The translations under genes were made by a program, and so were the position numbers. Below the pieces are notes generated by a model. It was given only the letters and a program-made list of their open reading frames with translations, had not been told where the DNA came from and made no database searches. From the NCBI RefSeq assembly GCF_014650335.1, contig NZ_BMUT01000011.1, forward strand, positions 124,001 to 188,000: a DNA stretch of 64,000 bases, read 5' to 3'. Source of the DNA: Streptomyces hiroshimensis. GTDB lineage: Bacteria > Actinomycetota > Actinomycetes > Streptomycetales > Streptomycetaceae. Position 1 is the first letter of the stretch. Each line of letters opens with the position of its first letter. Positions 8,438-17,352 of the stretch are shown here, one piece after another.

Positions 8438-9949
8438 GTGACGAGGGAACCCAACACCCGCCTCGCGGATCTGTTCGGCCTGGCCGGATGGTCCAAGGGC
8501 GAACTGGCGAGGCTGGTGAACCGGCAGGCGGCCGTCATGGGCCACCCGCAGCTGGCGACCGACACCTCGCGGGTGCGGCGTTGGATCGACATGGGGGAAT
8601 CCCCGCGCGATCCCGTGCCCAAGGTGCTGGCAGCCCTCTTCACCGAGCGACTCGGCCGTGTCGTGACCATCGAGGACCTCGGGTTCGGTCGGCGAGGGCG
8701 CGCGGGTAGGGGGCAGTCCGCGGACGGTCTCCCCTGGCCGCCCGAGCGGACCGCCGCGGTCCTCACCGAATTCACGGGAATGGACCTCATGCTCAACCGA
8801 CGCGGCTTGGTGGGTGCGGGCGCCGCGCTCGCCGCAGGCTCAGCACTCAGCAGCGCCATGCACGACTGGCTGCACTCCGATCCGGTCCTCGCCTCCGACT
8901 CCCCCCGCTTCGACGATCCGCTGCGCAGCAATGCCGTCCACGCCGAAACCGCCGGGCTCGACCGCTACGAGGCCGCGCCGGTGGGCTCCACGGAGATCGA
9001 CGCCCTGGAGCGCTCGGTCGAGGTGTTCCGCGCGTGGGATGCGGCCCGCGGCGGCGGCCTGCAGCGCAAGGCGGTGGTCGGCCAGCTCAACGAGGTGGGG
9101 GGCATGCTCTCCTACCACCACCCCGAGCACCTGCAGCGCAGGCTCTGGGGCGTCGCCGCGAACCTCGCGGTGCTCGCCGGCTGGATGTCCCACGACGTGG
9201 GCCTCGAGCCCACCGCCCAGAAGTACTTCGTCATCGCCGCCCACGCGGCCCGCGAGGGGGGCGACAGGCCCCGCGCGGGCGAGGCGCTCTCCCGTGCGGC
9301 CCGCCAGATGGTGCACCTCGGCCGGCCCGACGACGCCCTCGATCTGATGACGCTCGCCAAATCCGGCTCCGGCGACGAGACCCTGCCGCGCACCCGCGCC
9401 ATGCTCTACACCATCGAGGCCTGGGCACAGGCGTCGATGGGCCGGGGCCAGGCCATGCGGCGCACCCTCGGCGAGGCGGAGGAGCTGTTCGTCTCCGACA
9501 AGCGGGACGTGCCTCCCCCGAGCTGGATGCAGCACTTCGACGAGGCCGACCTCCACGGCATGCAGGCCCTGGCCTACCGCACGCTCGCCGAGCACGACCC
9601 CGGGGCCGCGGCCATCGCCCAGCAGCACGCCAAAGAGGCGCTGGCCCTGCGCAGAAGCGGCCACCAGCGGTCGATGATCTTCGACTACATCTCCATGGCC
9701 TCCGCCTGCTTCATCAGCAACGACCCCGAGCAGGCGGACACCTATGCCCGGCTGGCCCTGGTGTCGATCGGGGAGACCTCCTCGCACCGCACCTGGGACC
9801 GGCTCCGCGAGATGTACCGCCTGACGGGGAAGTACGCGGGGTACGCCCGGATCGAGGATCTCCGTCAGGAGATCAAGCAGGCGCTGCCCAAGGCCCCCAG
9901 GCCGCAGGCGAAGAAGGGCGGCACCGGAAGCAAGGGGACGGCGGTGTAA
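8438..9949 (+). CDS. NsdA-like regulator (HTH-like plus TPR)
   Basis: A 503-residue protein starting at GTG 8438, with GGGGG 8 bases upstream. It matches the Streptomyces NsdA family in layout. An N-terminal XRE-like module (about 1-75; WSKGELARLVNRQA...TDTSRVRRWI) is followed by a linker with the LNRRGLVGAGAALAAGS segment. A long alpha-helical TPR-like region runs from about 190 to 480. NsdA negatively affects sporulation and antibiotic production in S. coelicolor. The C-terminus is lysine-rich. Whether this is the nsdA orthologue or a paralogue cannot be told from sequence alone, so no symbol is given. Confidence 0.8.
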   Translation: MTREPNTRLADLFGLAGWSKGELARLVNRQAAVMGHPQLATDTSRVRRWIDMGESPRDPVPKVLAALFTERLGRVVTIEDLGFGRRGRAGRGQSADGLPWPPERTAAVLTEFTGMDLMLNRRGLVGAGAALAAGSALSSAMHDWLHSDPVLASDSPRFDDPLRSNAVHAETAGLDRYEAAPVGSTEIDALERSVEVFRAWDAARGGGLQRKAVVGQLNEVGGMLSYHHPEHLQRRLWGVAANLAVLAGWMSHDVGLEPTAQKYFVIAAHAAREGGDRPRAGEALSRAARQMVHLGRPDDALDLMTLAKSGSGDETLPRTRAMLYTIEAWAQASMGRGQAMRRTLGEAEELFVSDKRDVPPPSWMQHFDEADLHGMQALAYRTLAEHDPGAAAIAQQHAKEALALRRSGHQRSMIFDYISMASACFISNDPEQADTYARLALVSIGETSSHRTWDRLREMYRLTGKYAGYARIEDLRQEIKQALPKAPRPQAKKGGTGSKGTAV

Positions 9950-10046
9950 GCCTCCCGGCCGTTGACGGCCCCGGGTTCCTACAACAGGTTCCTGCGCGAC
10001 AGGTCCCTACGGCCGCAGTCGTTGACGGCAGTCGTCGTTGACGGCC

Positions 10047-11522
10047 TCAGTCGTTGACGCGCCCGATCAGCAGGCAGGCGTCGTCCTCGCGCTCCTTGCC
10101 GCCGAACTCCTCCAGCACGGCCCGTACGCACTCCTGGGCGCACTTCGCCGTGGCGAACCGGGGGGCGAAGCCCAGCAGCCGGTCGGTGACGGTCTCGGTG
10201 ATCGGCCCGGCGCTGTGGGGCGAGAGCCCGTCGGTGCGCAGAAGGAGGATGTCACCGGGCTCCAGACGCTCCTCCGCCTGTCCGTACGCGGCGTCGGAGA
10301 CGGCACCGAGCAGCATGCCCTCCGGCGGCTGCAGCGCACGGCCCTTTCCCCGGCGGAAGAGCAGGGGCGCGGGGTGGCCCGCCTGGGACCAGGTGAGAGT
10401 GAAGGTCGCGGGGTCGTAGCGGCAGCAGACGGCGCTGCCCAGGGCGGGCTGCGCGGAGGCGTCGAGGAGGTGGTTGAGCCAGCCCATCAGCGGGCCGGGT
10501 TCGGCGCCGGTCACGGCCATGCCGCGCAGGGCACCCAGCAGCATCGCCATGCCGGACGTGGCGGCTGCGCCGTGCCCGGTCAGGCCGCCGACGCTGAGGA
10601 GGGTCCGCCCCCCGGGCAGCCGCAGGGCGTCGAACCAGTCGCCCCCGATGAGGGCGCTGCTGGCGGAAGGGAGGTAGTGAGCGGCGAGGTCGAGGGTGCC
10701 GGGGGAGCCGTCGGACTGCGAGGTGCCGCCTTCGGGAAAGCGCAGGGATCCGCGCCACGGCGGCAGCACGGCTTCCTGCAGCTCGACGGCGAGCCGGCGC
10801 TCGGCCTGGGCGATGTGCTCCCGGCGCTGCAGCGTATGGCAGGTCTCGTCCACCGCCTCGCGGCTGCGGTGCAGCTCGCTGACATCCCGTAAGACGGCCC
10901 ACATGGAGGCCGTGGAGCCGTCGGCGCCGAGGACGGGCTCGCCCATCATGTGCACCCTGCGGACCGAGCCGTCGCTGCGCACGATGCGGAATTCGCCGTC
11001 GATGGGCCTGCCGTCCACCAGGCAGCCGGTGACCATCGCGGTGAGCTGTCCGCGGTCCTCCTCGGGCAGCCAGGAGGGGAGCTCGTCCAGCGTCAGCGGG
11101 CCCTCCTCGGGGCGGCGGCCGAAGAGCCGGAACAGCTCGTCGGACCAGGTGGCCTCGTCCGTGAGGAGGTTCCATTCGGCGCTGCCGACGCGGGCCGGGG
11201 CCGTGACGGGCGCGGGCGGGGCTGCGGGCGGCGCCGCGGTGGCCTGCGCCGTGCCCGGGGCGTCGACCGGGCCGGGCGCGGGCGGGCCCTCGCGCAGCTG
11301 GCCGAGGTGCTCACCGAGATCGTCGAGGTGGTGTGCGGCCAGATCGCACAGGGCACGGTGCCAGCGCCGCCGGGCGTCATCCGGCTCCTCCGGGCCCGCC
11401 GTCTCGCGCCGCACGGCGTCGAGCCCGCCGCGCAGCCGGCGCGTCTGCGAGATGAGGGCGTCGACCGTGCCGTGCTCGGGCGGCTGAGCTGCGGAGGAGT
11501 CCGCGTGGAGGGGGGACGGCAT
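10047..11522 (-). CDS. PAS-domain PP2C-type (SpoIIE) serine phosphatase
   Basis: A 491-residue signalling protein starting at ATG 11522 (CGGAG 6 bases upstream). Order: an N-terminal coiled segment (20-75), an Ala/Pro-rich linker, a PAS domain (about 115-225) and a short coiled coil. The SpoIIE phosphatase domain (about 255-490) shows metal-binding Asp motifs in GGDWFDAL and the terminal DDACLLIGRV, plus GHGAAATSGMAMLL. Such enzymes dephosphorylate anti-anti-sigma factors in partner-switch cascades. No anti-sigma or anti-anti-sigma gene is adjacent. Codon 211 is TTA (10890-10892). It converges with the NsdA-like gene. GTTGACG is repeated four times between 9961 and 10059 around its stop. Confidence 0.9.
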   Translation of the reverse strand: MPSPLHADSSAAQPPEHGTVDALISQTRRLRGGLDAVRRETAGPEEPDDARRRWHRALCDLAAHHLDDLGEHLGQLREGPPAPGPVDAPGTAQATAAPPAAPPAPVTAPARVGSAEWNLLTDEATWSDELFRLFGRRPEEGPLTLDELPSWLPEEDRGQLTAMVTGCLVDGRPIDGEFRIVRSDGSVRRVHMMGEPVLGADGSTASMWAVLRDVSELHRSREAVDETCHTLQRREHIAQAERRLAVELQEAVLPPWRGSLRFPEGGTSQSDGSPGTLDLAAHYLPSASSALIGGDWFDALRLPGGRTLLSVGGLTGHGAAATSGMAMLLGALRGMAVTGAEPGPLMGWLNHLLDASAQPALGSAVCCRYDPATFTLTWSQAGHPAPLLFRRGKGRALQPPEGMLLGAVSDAAYGQAEERLEPGDILLLRTDGLSPHSAGPITETVTDRLLGFAPRFATAKCAQECVRAVLEEFGGKEREDDACLLIGRVND

Positions 11523-11931
11523 CTCGTACTCCGATTGGGGGGCGCGGCGCGGCCGGCTCCATAGGTCCGCGGAATGGGCCGTAACGACTGTTGCACAGGG
11601 AGCGAGGGCCTGTAAGTGCTTTGGCAACACCCGATCCGGTGGTGTCCAGGGCATATGCCTATGGCAGGGAGAAGTGATGGTGAAGGTTCATCTTGGAGGT
11701 AAGTAAGTGATTACGGGGAGTGGGATCGCGCCGACGTGGGGGCGGAGTGGCCGAGGAGTGGGCAAATCGGACAGGACTCGGCGGAATCTCTCACTCCAGG
11801 TAGGCTGCGGGGCGCTCGACCGACCTCGAGTTACCCCTGTTCACCACGCATAGCACCGGTGGACACCGGCAAGAATGCCGGACGACGGAAATCCCGTTGC
11901 CAGCCGACTCCCCGCACCGGATGCTGACCCC
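11523..11931. other. Divergent intergenic region, no gene seen
   Basis: This holds the promoters of the minus-strand phosphatase and plus-strand HEAT-type gene. An upstream in-frame start (11875) could extend the HEAT gene by 19 codons into it. No palindrome or RNA gene stood out. Confidence 0.5.
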
Positions 11932-13356
11932 ATGTTCGATCCAGACATAGCGCCCAGCGGCACCCTGCTCGGCCTCCTTCAGCGAGGCCGCGGCGACGGG
12001 ACCCTGCATGCCCTCGCGGCGCCGCGGGCGGAGGCGCTCGCGGCGCTCCACCACTGCCTCCTCAGCGACCCCAGGCGTGACTGGCAGGTGGAGAACCGCT
12101 CCCTCTACTACGCGCGCCTGTGTCTGGACCTCGACGCCGGGCTCGGCGAGATCGACCGGCACCTCTTCGACGCCGACGACTTCCTCGACACCGACGAGGA
12201 GCGCACCGGCCTCGCCCTCGCCGTCCTCGGCCACCTCGCCTCCTACGGCCGGGAGGACGCCCTCCTGCTGCTGCGGCGGTACGCGATCTCCGGAACCAAC
12301 TGGGCCTGGGCCCTCGACGAGCTCGCCCTGCGCGACGACGACGCGGGCCTGCTCGCCCTCGGCGAGAGCATCCTCGCCCGCTTCCCGGCCACCCCGGAGG
12401 GAGAGAAGGCGCTCGCCGCGGCCGTGCGGGACGCCTTCGAGCCCCGCCCCTGGCGGCTGTGGGCCGACGCCGCCCAGTCGCCCACGACCGCGGAGCGGGT
12501 GCGCGCAGCACAGGAACAGGGCTCCTTCGACCGCTGGCAGCGCCAGCTGCGCCCCACGGGCCCGCGGCCCGGCTGGAGCGTGCCCGAAGTGCTCGACTGG
12601 GCCCAGGAGGGCCTCGGCCTGCACCCCGTCCAACTGCGCCACGTCCCGGCGACCCGCTGCCTGAACGCCGTCGCGGGCCCCGAGGACCGGCTGGAGATCA
12701 TCGAAGCCGCCGCCTTCGGCCCCGACGGCGCCCGGGCCACCGCCCTGCGCTACCTCGCCGAGCACGACGACCCCCAGGCGCTCGACCTCATCGAGACCGC
12801 CGCGGCCGAGCCCGGCGAGCTCGTGGCCGACGCCGCCGTCACCGCCTTCGAGCGGATGCGCGGCACGGCCGCCCTGGAGCGGGCCCGCGCCTGGATCCAC
12901 CGCACCGACGCCCTCGGCGGCGCGGCGGCCGGCATGCTCGCCTCCCGGGGCGCTCCTTACGACGCGGCGCTGGTCCTCGGCGCCCTGCGGCGCACCGTCC
13001 GGGCCGAGGGGCCCGACGCCCCGGTCCTGTGGGATCTCGTGCCGGGCGCCGGGCGGCTGGGGATCACCTGCGCCGCGCCCGTCCTGCGCCACATCTACCG
13101 CGAGACGTCGTCCTCGCACCTGCGCGGCCGCACGGCGCGGGCGCTGGCCGCGACGGACCCGTCGTTCGCCACGGGCTTCGCGGTCGAGTGCCTGTGGGAC
13201 TGCGAGGAGAGCACCCGTGAGCTGGCCGCGCACCACGCGGCCACCGCCGACGCCCGCGTCGTCGAACAGCTGCGCAGGCTCGCCGCCGATCCGGCCGAGG
13301 AGGACGAGGTACAGATCGCGGTGCGCAGCCGCTTCGGCCCGGAGACGGCAGTCTGA
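11932..13356 (+). CDS. HEAT-repeat-like conserved protein
   Basis: A 474-residue cytoplasmic protein. The ATG at 11932 (product MFDPDIAPSGTLLGLL) is preferred to 11875 because the extra 19 residues look like non-conserved linker; the ribosome site is weak either way. It is rich in paired Ala/Leu helices (ATALRYLAEHDDPQALDLIE; AALERARAWIHR; LRGRTARALAAT), suggesting HEAT/ARM-type solenoid repeats over most of its length. No catalytic motif is visible. HEAT proteins serve as scaffolds; the partner is unknown. Confidence 0.75.
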   Translation: MFDPDIAPSGTLLGLLQRGRGDGTLHALAAPRAEALAALHHCLLSDPRRDWQVENRSLYYARLCLDLDAGLGEIDRHLFDADDFLDTDEERTGLALAVLGHLASYGREDALLLLRRYAISGTNWAWALDELALRDDDAGLLALGESILARFPATPEGEKALAAAVRDAFEPRPWRLWADAAQSPTTAERVRAAQEQGSFDRWQRQLRPTGPRPGWSVPEVLDWAQEGLGLHPVQLRHVPATRCLNAVAGPEDRLEIIEAAAFGPDGARATALRYLAEHDDPQALDLIETAAAEPGELVADAAVTAFERMRGTAALERARAWIHRTDALGGAAAGMLASRGAPYDAALVLGALRRTVRAEGPDAPVLWDLVPGAGRLGITCAAPVLRHIYRETSSSHLRGRTARALAATDPSFATGFAVECLWDCEESTRELAAHHAATADARVVEQLRRLAADPAEEDEVQIAVRSRFGPETAV

Positions 13357-13380
13357 GCGGCGGGCGAGCAGAATGATCGC

Positions 13381-14025
13381 GTGAATGCGATATCAGGTGT
13401 TTCAGAAGGTGCTTCAGCAAGCGCTCCCGCGGGCGATCCGGCAGCAGGCGTGAAGAGGGCGAAGCGGGTGGCGGCCGCAGCGGCCGTACTCGTGGCCGTG
13501 CAAGTGGCGGCCGGGGCCGTCGCGCAGGCGGCGCCGTCGCCCGCGCCGGCGGTCACCGCCGCCGTCGTCGCCGTCGGCGGCAAGGCCGAGGCCGGTACGA
13601 CGACCCCCGTCAGGATCACGGAGGGGCAGGTCGCCGAGGCCGCGCCGGGCGGCACGATCCTCTACCCGAGCGTCACCAGCTGTCTGACGGTGACCGTCCG
13701 GCTGCGCGACGGCGGCCTCGTGGGCGCCCACGCCAGCCTCTTCCAGGTGCCCGGGGAGTACCGCTCCGACCGCATCCTGTCCGAGCTGAAGCGCAGGACC
13801 GGCGGCCGGCCGGTGCGCGCGGTCGAGGTCAGGGGCGCCGTCGGCGCCTGGGACCCGAGCTATTTCGTCAAGGCCATCGAGAGCTACGGGGACGGGGAGG
13901 CCGTGCCGTTCCCGACGTCGCCCGACCCCGGCGGCATCGCCGAGGCGGTGGCCAAGGGGCTCGGGCAGCCCCGGGCCCGGGTGACCGTCGAGGACGTTCC
14001 CGACGGCGACCAGACCGTCCGCTGA
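13381..14025 (+). CDS. Putative secreted protein of unknown function
   Basis: A 214-residue protein starting at GTG 13381, 25 bases after the HEAT-type gene stop, so probably cotranscribed. A basic KRAKR is followed by a hydrophobic Ala/Val segment ending VAQAA at about residue 50, then an Ala/Pro-rich stretch. The mature part contains one Cys (TSCLTV) and a LVGAHASLF strand. I do not recognise a family. Three GACGTAAA repeats (14024-14052) follow its stop. Confidence 0.6.
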   Translation: MNAISGVSEGASASAPAGDPAAGVKRAKRVAAAAAVLVAVQVAAGAVAQAAPSPAPAVTAAVVAVGGKAEAGTTTPVRITEGQVAEAAPGGTILYPSVTSCLTVTVRLRDGGLVGAHASLFQVPGEYRSDRILSELKRRTGGRPVRAVEVRGAVGAWDPSYFVKAIESYGDGEAVPFPTSPDPGGIAEAVAKGLGQPRARVTVEDVPDGDQTVR

Positions 14026-14054
14026 CGTAAAAGCCGACGTAAAGGACGTAAAAA

Positions 14055-14095
14055 CAGGAAGTGCGGGGCGGCGTGCTGCCGCCCCGCACTTCCTG
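14055..14095. terminator. Bidirectional terminator hairpin
   Basis: A perfect 18-bp stem (CAGGAAGTGCGGGGCGGC at 14055-14072 against 14078-14095) with a 5-base loop, lying between convergent stops at 14025 and 14121. Confidence 0.85.
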
Positions 14096-14120
14096 CTTAC
14101 GCCGTTCCCGCTGCTTCCGC

Positions 14121-14582
14121 TCAGGTGCGACGGCGCCTGAGAGCCTTGCGGATCAGGACGATCGCCAGAATGATCATGGCGATCACGAAGACGAAGACCA
14201 GGATCATCACGATGATCATGAAGATTCCGAGCTTCTTGAAGAAGCCCTTCTTCTTCTTTTTCTCCTTCTTCGGCTTCTTCGCCGCCGAGGTCACGTGGTC
14301 CTTGGCGGACCGGTGCCCGTGCGAGGCCTGCAGCGCGGAAGCCGCGCCCGTGCGCTCGGCGCCCGCGGCGGCCCCGGCCTCGGCCTGACGCTCCACCGTG
14401 GCGACGGCGGCGGCCGGACGGGCCTGCTCCGTCGCCTGGGCGGAGGCGGGGGAGACCAGCAGGGAGGCGCCCAGCGCCAGCGCCGCGACGACGGCCGCCC
14501 GGCGGGCCCGCTGCCACCGCCGCCGTACGACGGGTACTGCCGCGCCCGTCCGCTGCTCGTCGTCCATCAGCTCAGCGTTCAT
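14121..14582 (-). CDS. Small membrane protein with Lys-rich cytosolic segment
   Basis: A 153-residue protein starting at ATG 14582. It has two hydrophobic segments: about 27-45 (VVAALALGASLLVSPASA, signal-like) and a strong C-terminal one at about 118-145. The latter is preceded by a Lys-rich stretch (KKPKKEKKKKKGFFKK) and ends with RKALRRRR. The middle is Ala/Gln-rich and probably disordered. No family recognised. The very basic patch beside a membrane helix suggests binding to acidic lipid or nucleic acid, which is inference only. Confidence 0.6.
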   Translation of the reverse strand: MNAELMDDEQRTGAAVPVVRRRWQRARRAAVVAALALGASLLVSPASAQATEQARPAAAVATVERQAEAGAAAGAERTGAASALQASHGHRSAKDHVTSAAKKPKKEKKKKKGFFKKLGIFMIIVMILVFVFVIAMIILAIVLIRKALRRRRT

Positions 14583-14794
14583 TGTGACGCCCCCATCGGT
14601 GTTCCGGGTGTTCTTGCACGTACGGCTGCGCTCCGGTGGCGGGCCGCAGGGCCCGGCCGCCGGAACGCGGCCCCTATTATCTGCACACCGACAAGCCGCC
14701 CAGCAGGGCGCACGGAAGCTCTGGAACCAAACCGGAACGATCGGCTCCTGAGGCGTGGTCACTATCCCGCAGTATGGGCAGATTGGAGTCTCCC

Positions 14795-15625
14795 GTGCCC
14801 TCCACCGGTCCCGCCGCCCGGCTCATGCTCGCGCCGCAGTACTCCTCCACGGCAGAGCTGCTGGCGGCCGCGGCCCGGCGGCGGGGCATGCGGGTGGAGA
14901 CCCTGCCCCGCGGCGCGGATCCCGCGGACTGCCGTGAGGGGAACCGGGGAGAGGCCCACTACTACGGCGGCCCGCTGTTCGCCGCCCGGGTCCGGGACCG
15001 GCTGGGTCTGTGCCTGCTGGAGCCGGCCGACGACTGGCTCTCCGGGCTTCCCCGCACGTTCTCGGGCCGCGCGATCCGTACCGCCACCCTGGCCGAGGCC
15101 CGCGCGCTGACGCGCCCCGCCTTCGTGAAGCCGCCCACGGACAAGAGCTTCCCGGCGGCGGTGTACGGGGACGGCGGCGGGTCGCCCGCGGGCCCCGGCC
15201 TGCCGTCGTGGACACCGGTCCAGATCAGCGAAGTCGTCACCTGGCACTGCGAGGTGCGCCTGTTCCTGCTGGACGGCGAGGTCCGGACGGGCAGCCAGTA
15301 CGCCGTGTTCGGCCGCCTCGACGCCGCGCCCCTCGACGGGCACCCGCAGCGCGCCGCGATCCTGGAGTTCGCCTCCCGGCTCGCCGGGGCGGCCGGGCAC
15401 ACCCTGCCCAGCGCGGTCGTCGTCGACGTCGGCCTCATGTCGGCCGGGGACGGTGCGCCCCGGTGGGCCGTGGTCGAGGCGAACATGGCCTGGTTCAGCA
15501 ACTGCTAGGCAGCCGACCCGGACGCGGCCCTCGATGTCGTCCTGCGCGCCGCGGGCCCGGTGGGCCGGGTGGCCGACCGGGATCGTCCCTTCGGCAGGTC
15601 GTGCGCGGTCCTGCCCACCGCGTAG
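14795..15625 (+). pseudogene. ATP-grasp protein (DUF4343-like) with in-frame TAG near its C-terminus
   Basis: GTG 14795 is the preferred start (GGAG 6 bases upstream; an in-frame ATG lies at 14774). The frame encodes an ATP-grasp-like protein: LMLAPQYSS N-terminus, FVKPP.DKSFPA near residue 110, a TWHCEVRLFLLDG strand pair, and the terminal VVEANMAWFSNC ligase signature. Translation stops at TAG 15506-15508 after 237 residues. The same frame continues for 38 more codons (AADPDAALDVVLRAAG...) to TAG 15623-15625, and this extension looks like the normal C-terminal helix of the family. A Tyr codon changed to TAG is the simplest reading. The short form keeps all catalytic motifs and may still work. 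Confidence 0.75.
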
Positions 15626-15728
15626 GCCGCCGGGGTCATATCCGTGGCGCCCGGGGCAAGAGTGCCGAATGCGACAGGTGTGGCAGTGATCCGGACACTT
15701 GCGGTCCGGTTCCATCAAGGACGCGCAT

Positions 15729-15761
15729 TGTTCACTCAGAAGTAGCGAATGTTCACCCAGC
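15729..15761 (+). promoter_or_regulatory. Possible PHO box (GTTCAC repeats) before the polyphosphate genes
   Basis: GTTCACTCAG (15730-15739) and GTTCACCCAG (15751-15760) are direct repeats 21 bases apart, followed by TATGGT (15769-15774) as a possible -10. Streptomyces PhoP binds 11-base direct repeats close to GTTCACC. Spacing of 21 instead of 22, with a degenerate middle unit, is a caveat. Confidence 0.45.
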
Positions 15762-15805
15762 GTTTCCTTATGGTCTGGGTACTTCCTACGTACAGAGAGT
15801 GAGCG

Positions 15806-16474
15806 ATGGACTCCCTAAGACACCTCGCCGCCCACCTGGGGCTCGACCTCGTCGCCGTGTGCCTGCTGACGTTCGCGATCTACTACCCCCGGCACCGGCG
15901 GCGCGACCTCGTGCCCGCCTACCTGGCCTTGAACGTGGCCTTGTTCACCGTCGTCGCGGCCCTCGCGGAGCTGGGCGGCAACGGCGGGATGGCCCTCGGG
16001 TTCGGGATGTTCGGCGTGCTGTCGATCATCCGGCTGCGCTCGGACTCCGTGCAGCACGAGGAGGTCGCGTACTACTTCACGACCCTGGTCCTGGGCCTGA
16101 TCACCGGGCTGCCGCACCTCGCGTTCGGGCTCGCGGCCGCGCTCGGCGCCGTCCTGCTCCTGGTCGTCTACGCCGCGGACCACCCCCGGCTCCTCGCCCG
16201 CTCCCGCCGCACCGTCGTCACCCTCGACACCGTGCACGCCGAGCCCGCCGCCCTGCGCGCCGATCTCGCCCGGCGTCTCGGCGAGCCGATGCACTGGACG
16301 GTCATGGAGGTCGACTACGTGCGCGACCTCACGGTCGTGGACGTCCGATACCGGGAGCCCGAGCCCGGAAGCGGCCCGGCCCGTACCGCCCCCGTCGGAG
16401 CCGAAGCCCGGGCCGAGGCCCGGACCGAAGCCGGAGCCGCGCCCGCGGCCGCGCCCGCCTGGGAGTCCGTGTGA
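15806..16474 (+). CDS. DUF4956 membrane protein
   Basis: A 222-residue protein starting at ATG 15806. It has four or so membrane helices in the first 130 residues, with the DUF4956 core GMFGVLSIIRLRSDSV and a conserved EVAYYF motif, then a soluble alpha/beta domain (about 135-190) and an Ala/Glu/Arg-rich tail. DUF4956 proteins are regularly encoded next to VTC-domain polyphosphate polymerases and are presumed to be their membrane partner. The stop overlaps the VTC start (GTGA), so the two are translationally coupled. Confidence 0.88.
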   Translation: MDSLRHLAAHLGLDLVAVCLLTFAIYYPRHRRRDLVPAYLALNVALFTVVAALAELGGNGGMALGFGMFGVLSIIRLRSDSVQHEEVAYYFTTLVLGLITGLPHLAFGLAAALGAVLLLVVYAADHPRLLARSRRTVVTLDTVHAEPAALRADLARRLGEPMHWTVMEVDYVRDLTVVDVRYREPEPGSGPARTAPVGAEARAEARTEAGAAPAAAPAWESV

Positions 16475-17325
16475 CCGCCGCCGTCCGGCAGGCCGCCGCT
16501 CCCGCCGGAGCCCCCGCGGCCCTGCCCGCTTCCGCCGCCGCAGCCGTGCGGGCCATCCACGACGCGGCGCACGCCACCGGGCCCATCCCGCTCGCCGAGG
16601 TCAATGCGCGCGCCGAGCTGATGGCGCGCTTCGACCGGAGCTACCTCGTACCCGCAGAAACGTTCCTCCAAATAGCGGCCCGGCTGACCGACCCCCGCAG
16701 GCCCGGCGGCCCCTTCCGCGCCCTCACCATCGACGGCCGCCGCGCCTTCCACTACCACTCCGTCTACTACGACACCCCGGGCCTGCGCTCCTTCCACGAC
16801 CACCGGCAGGGCCGCCGGCTCCGCTTCAAGGTGCGCGAGCGGGTCTACCAGGACACGGGGGACCGGCAGTTCGAGGTCAAGCTCAAGGGGCGCCGGGGCG
16901 ACACCGTCAAGCACCGGCGGCCGCTGGCCGGCTCGGACACCCCGCTGGACGCGGGCTACCGCGCCTTCCTCGCCGACACCCTGCACCGCGCCTACGGCAT
17001 CGACTCGCCCGCGACCCTGCAGCCCTCGCTCAGCACGGACTACCTGCGGGCGACCTTCGTCGCCGACGGGGAGCGCATCACGTGCGACGCGGGGCTCGTC
17101 TGCGACGACCTCCGCGCCGGGCGCCGGGTGCGGTGCGACACGGACCTCGTCCTCGTCGAGACGAAGACCGCGGGGCACCTCACGGACGCCGACCGGCTCC
17201 TGCACGCGTGCGGGGTGCGGCCGGCGGTCTTCACGAAGTACTGCGGGGCGCTGGCCGCCCTCCGCCCGGCCCTGCCCGCCAACCGCTGGCGGCGGGCGGC
17301 GCGTTGCGCGTTCGGGGAAAGCTAA
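16471..17325 (+). CDS. VTC-domain polyphosphate polymerase-like protein
   Basis: A 284-residue protein with GTG 16471 overlapping the DUF4956 stop. It is a tunnel-fold (CYTH-like) VTC domain: an RFDRSYLVPAE opening, YYDTPGLRSFHDHRQGRRLRFKVRER as the basic substrate-binding strands, an EVKLKGRRGDTVKHRR pair, and VLVETKT near the C-terminus. In yeast Vtc4 this domain makes polyphosphate from ATP, with Lys/Arg residues lining the tunnel and a Glu near the end binding metal. A bacterial role in phosphate storage is inferred. A GTTCAC repeat pair upstream of the operon suggests phosphate control. Confidence 0.88.
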   Translation: MTAAVRQAAAPAGAPAALPASAAAAVRAIHDAAHATGPIPLAEVNARAELMARFDRSYLVPAETFLQIAARLTDPRRPGGPFRALTIDGRRAFHYHSVYYDTPGLRSFHDHRQGRRLRFKVRERVYQDTGDRQFEVKLKGRRGDTVKHRRPLAGSDTPLDAGYRAFLADTLHRAYGIDSPATLQPSLSTDYLRATFVADGERITCDAGLVCDDLRAGRRVRCDTDLVLVETKTAGHLTDADRLLHACGVRPAVFTKYCGALAALRPALPANRWRRAARCAFGES

Positions 17326-17352
17326 GGGGCAGGGAGACGCCGCGCGGCGGTG

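Noticed and set aside
15010..17325. One 771-codon frame joining three genes
   Set aside because: Only the final VTC part is real; the upstream portion reads ATP-grasp and DUF4956 genes out of frame.
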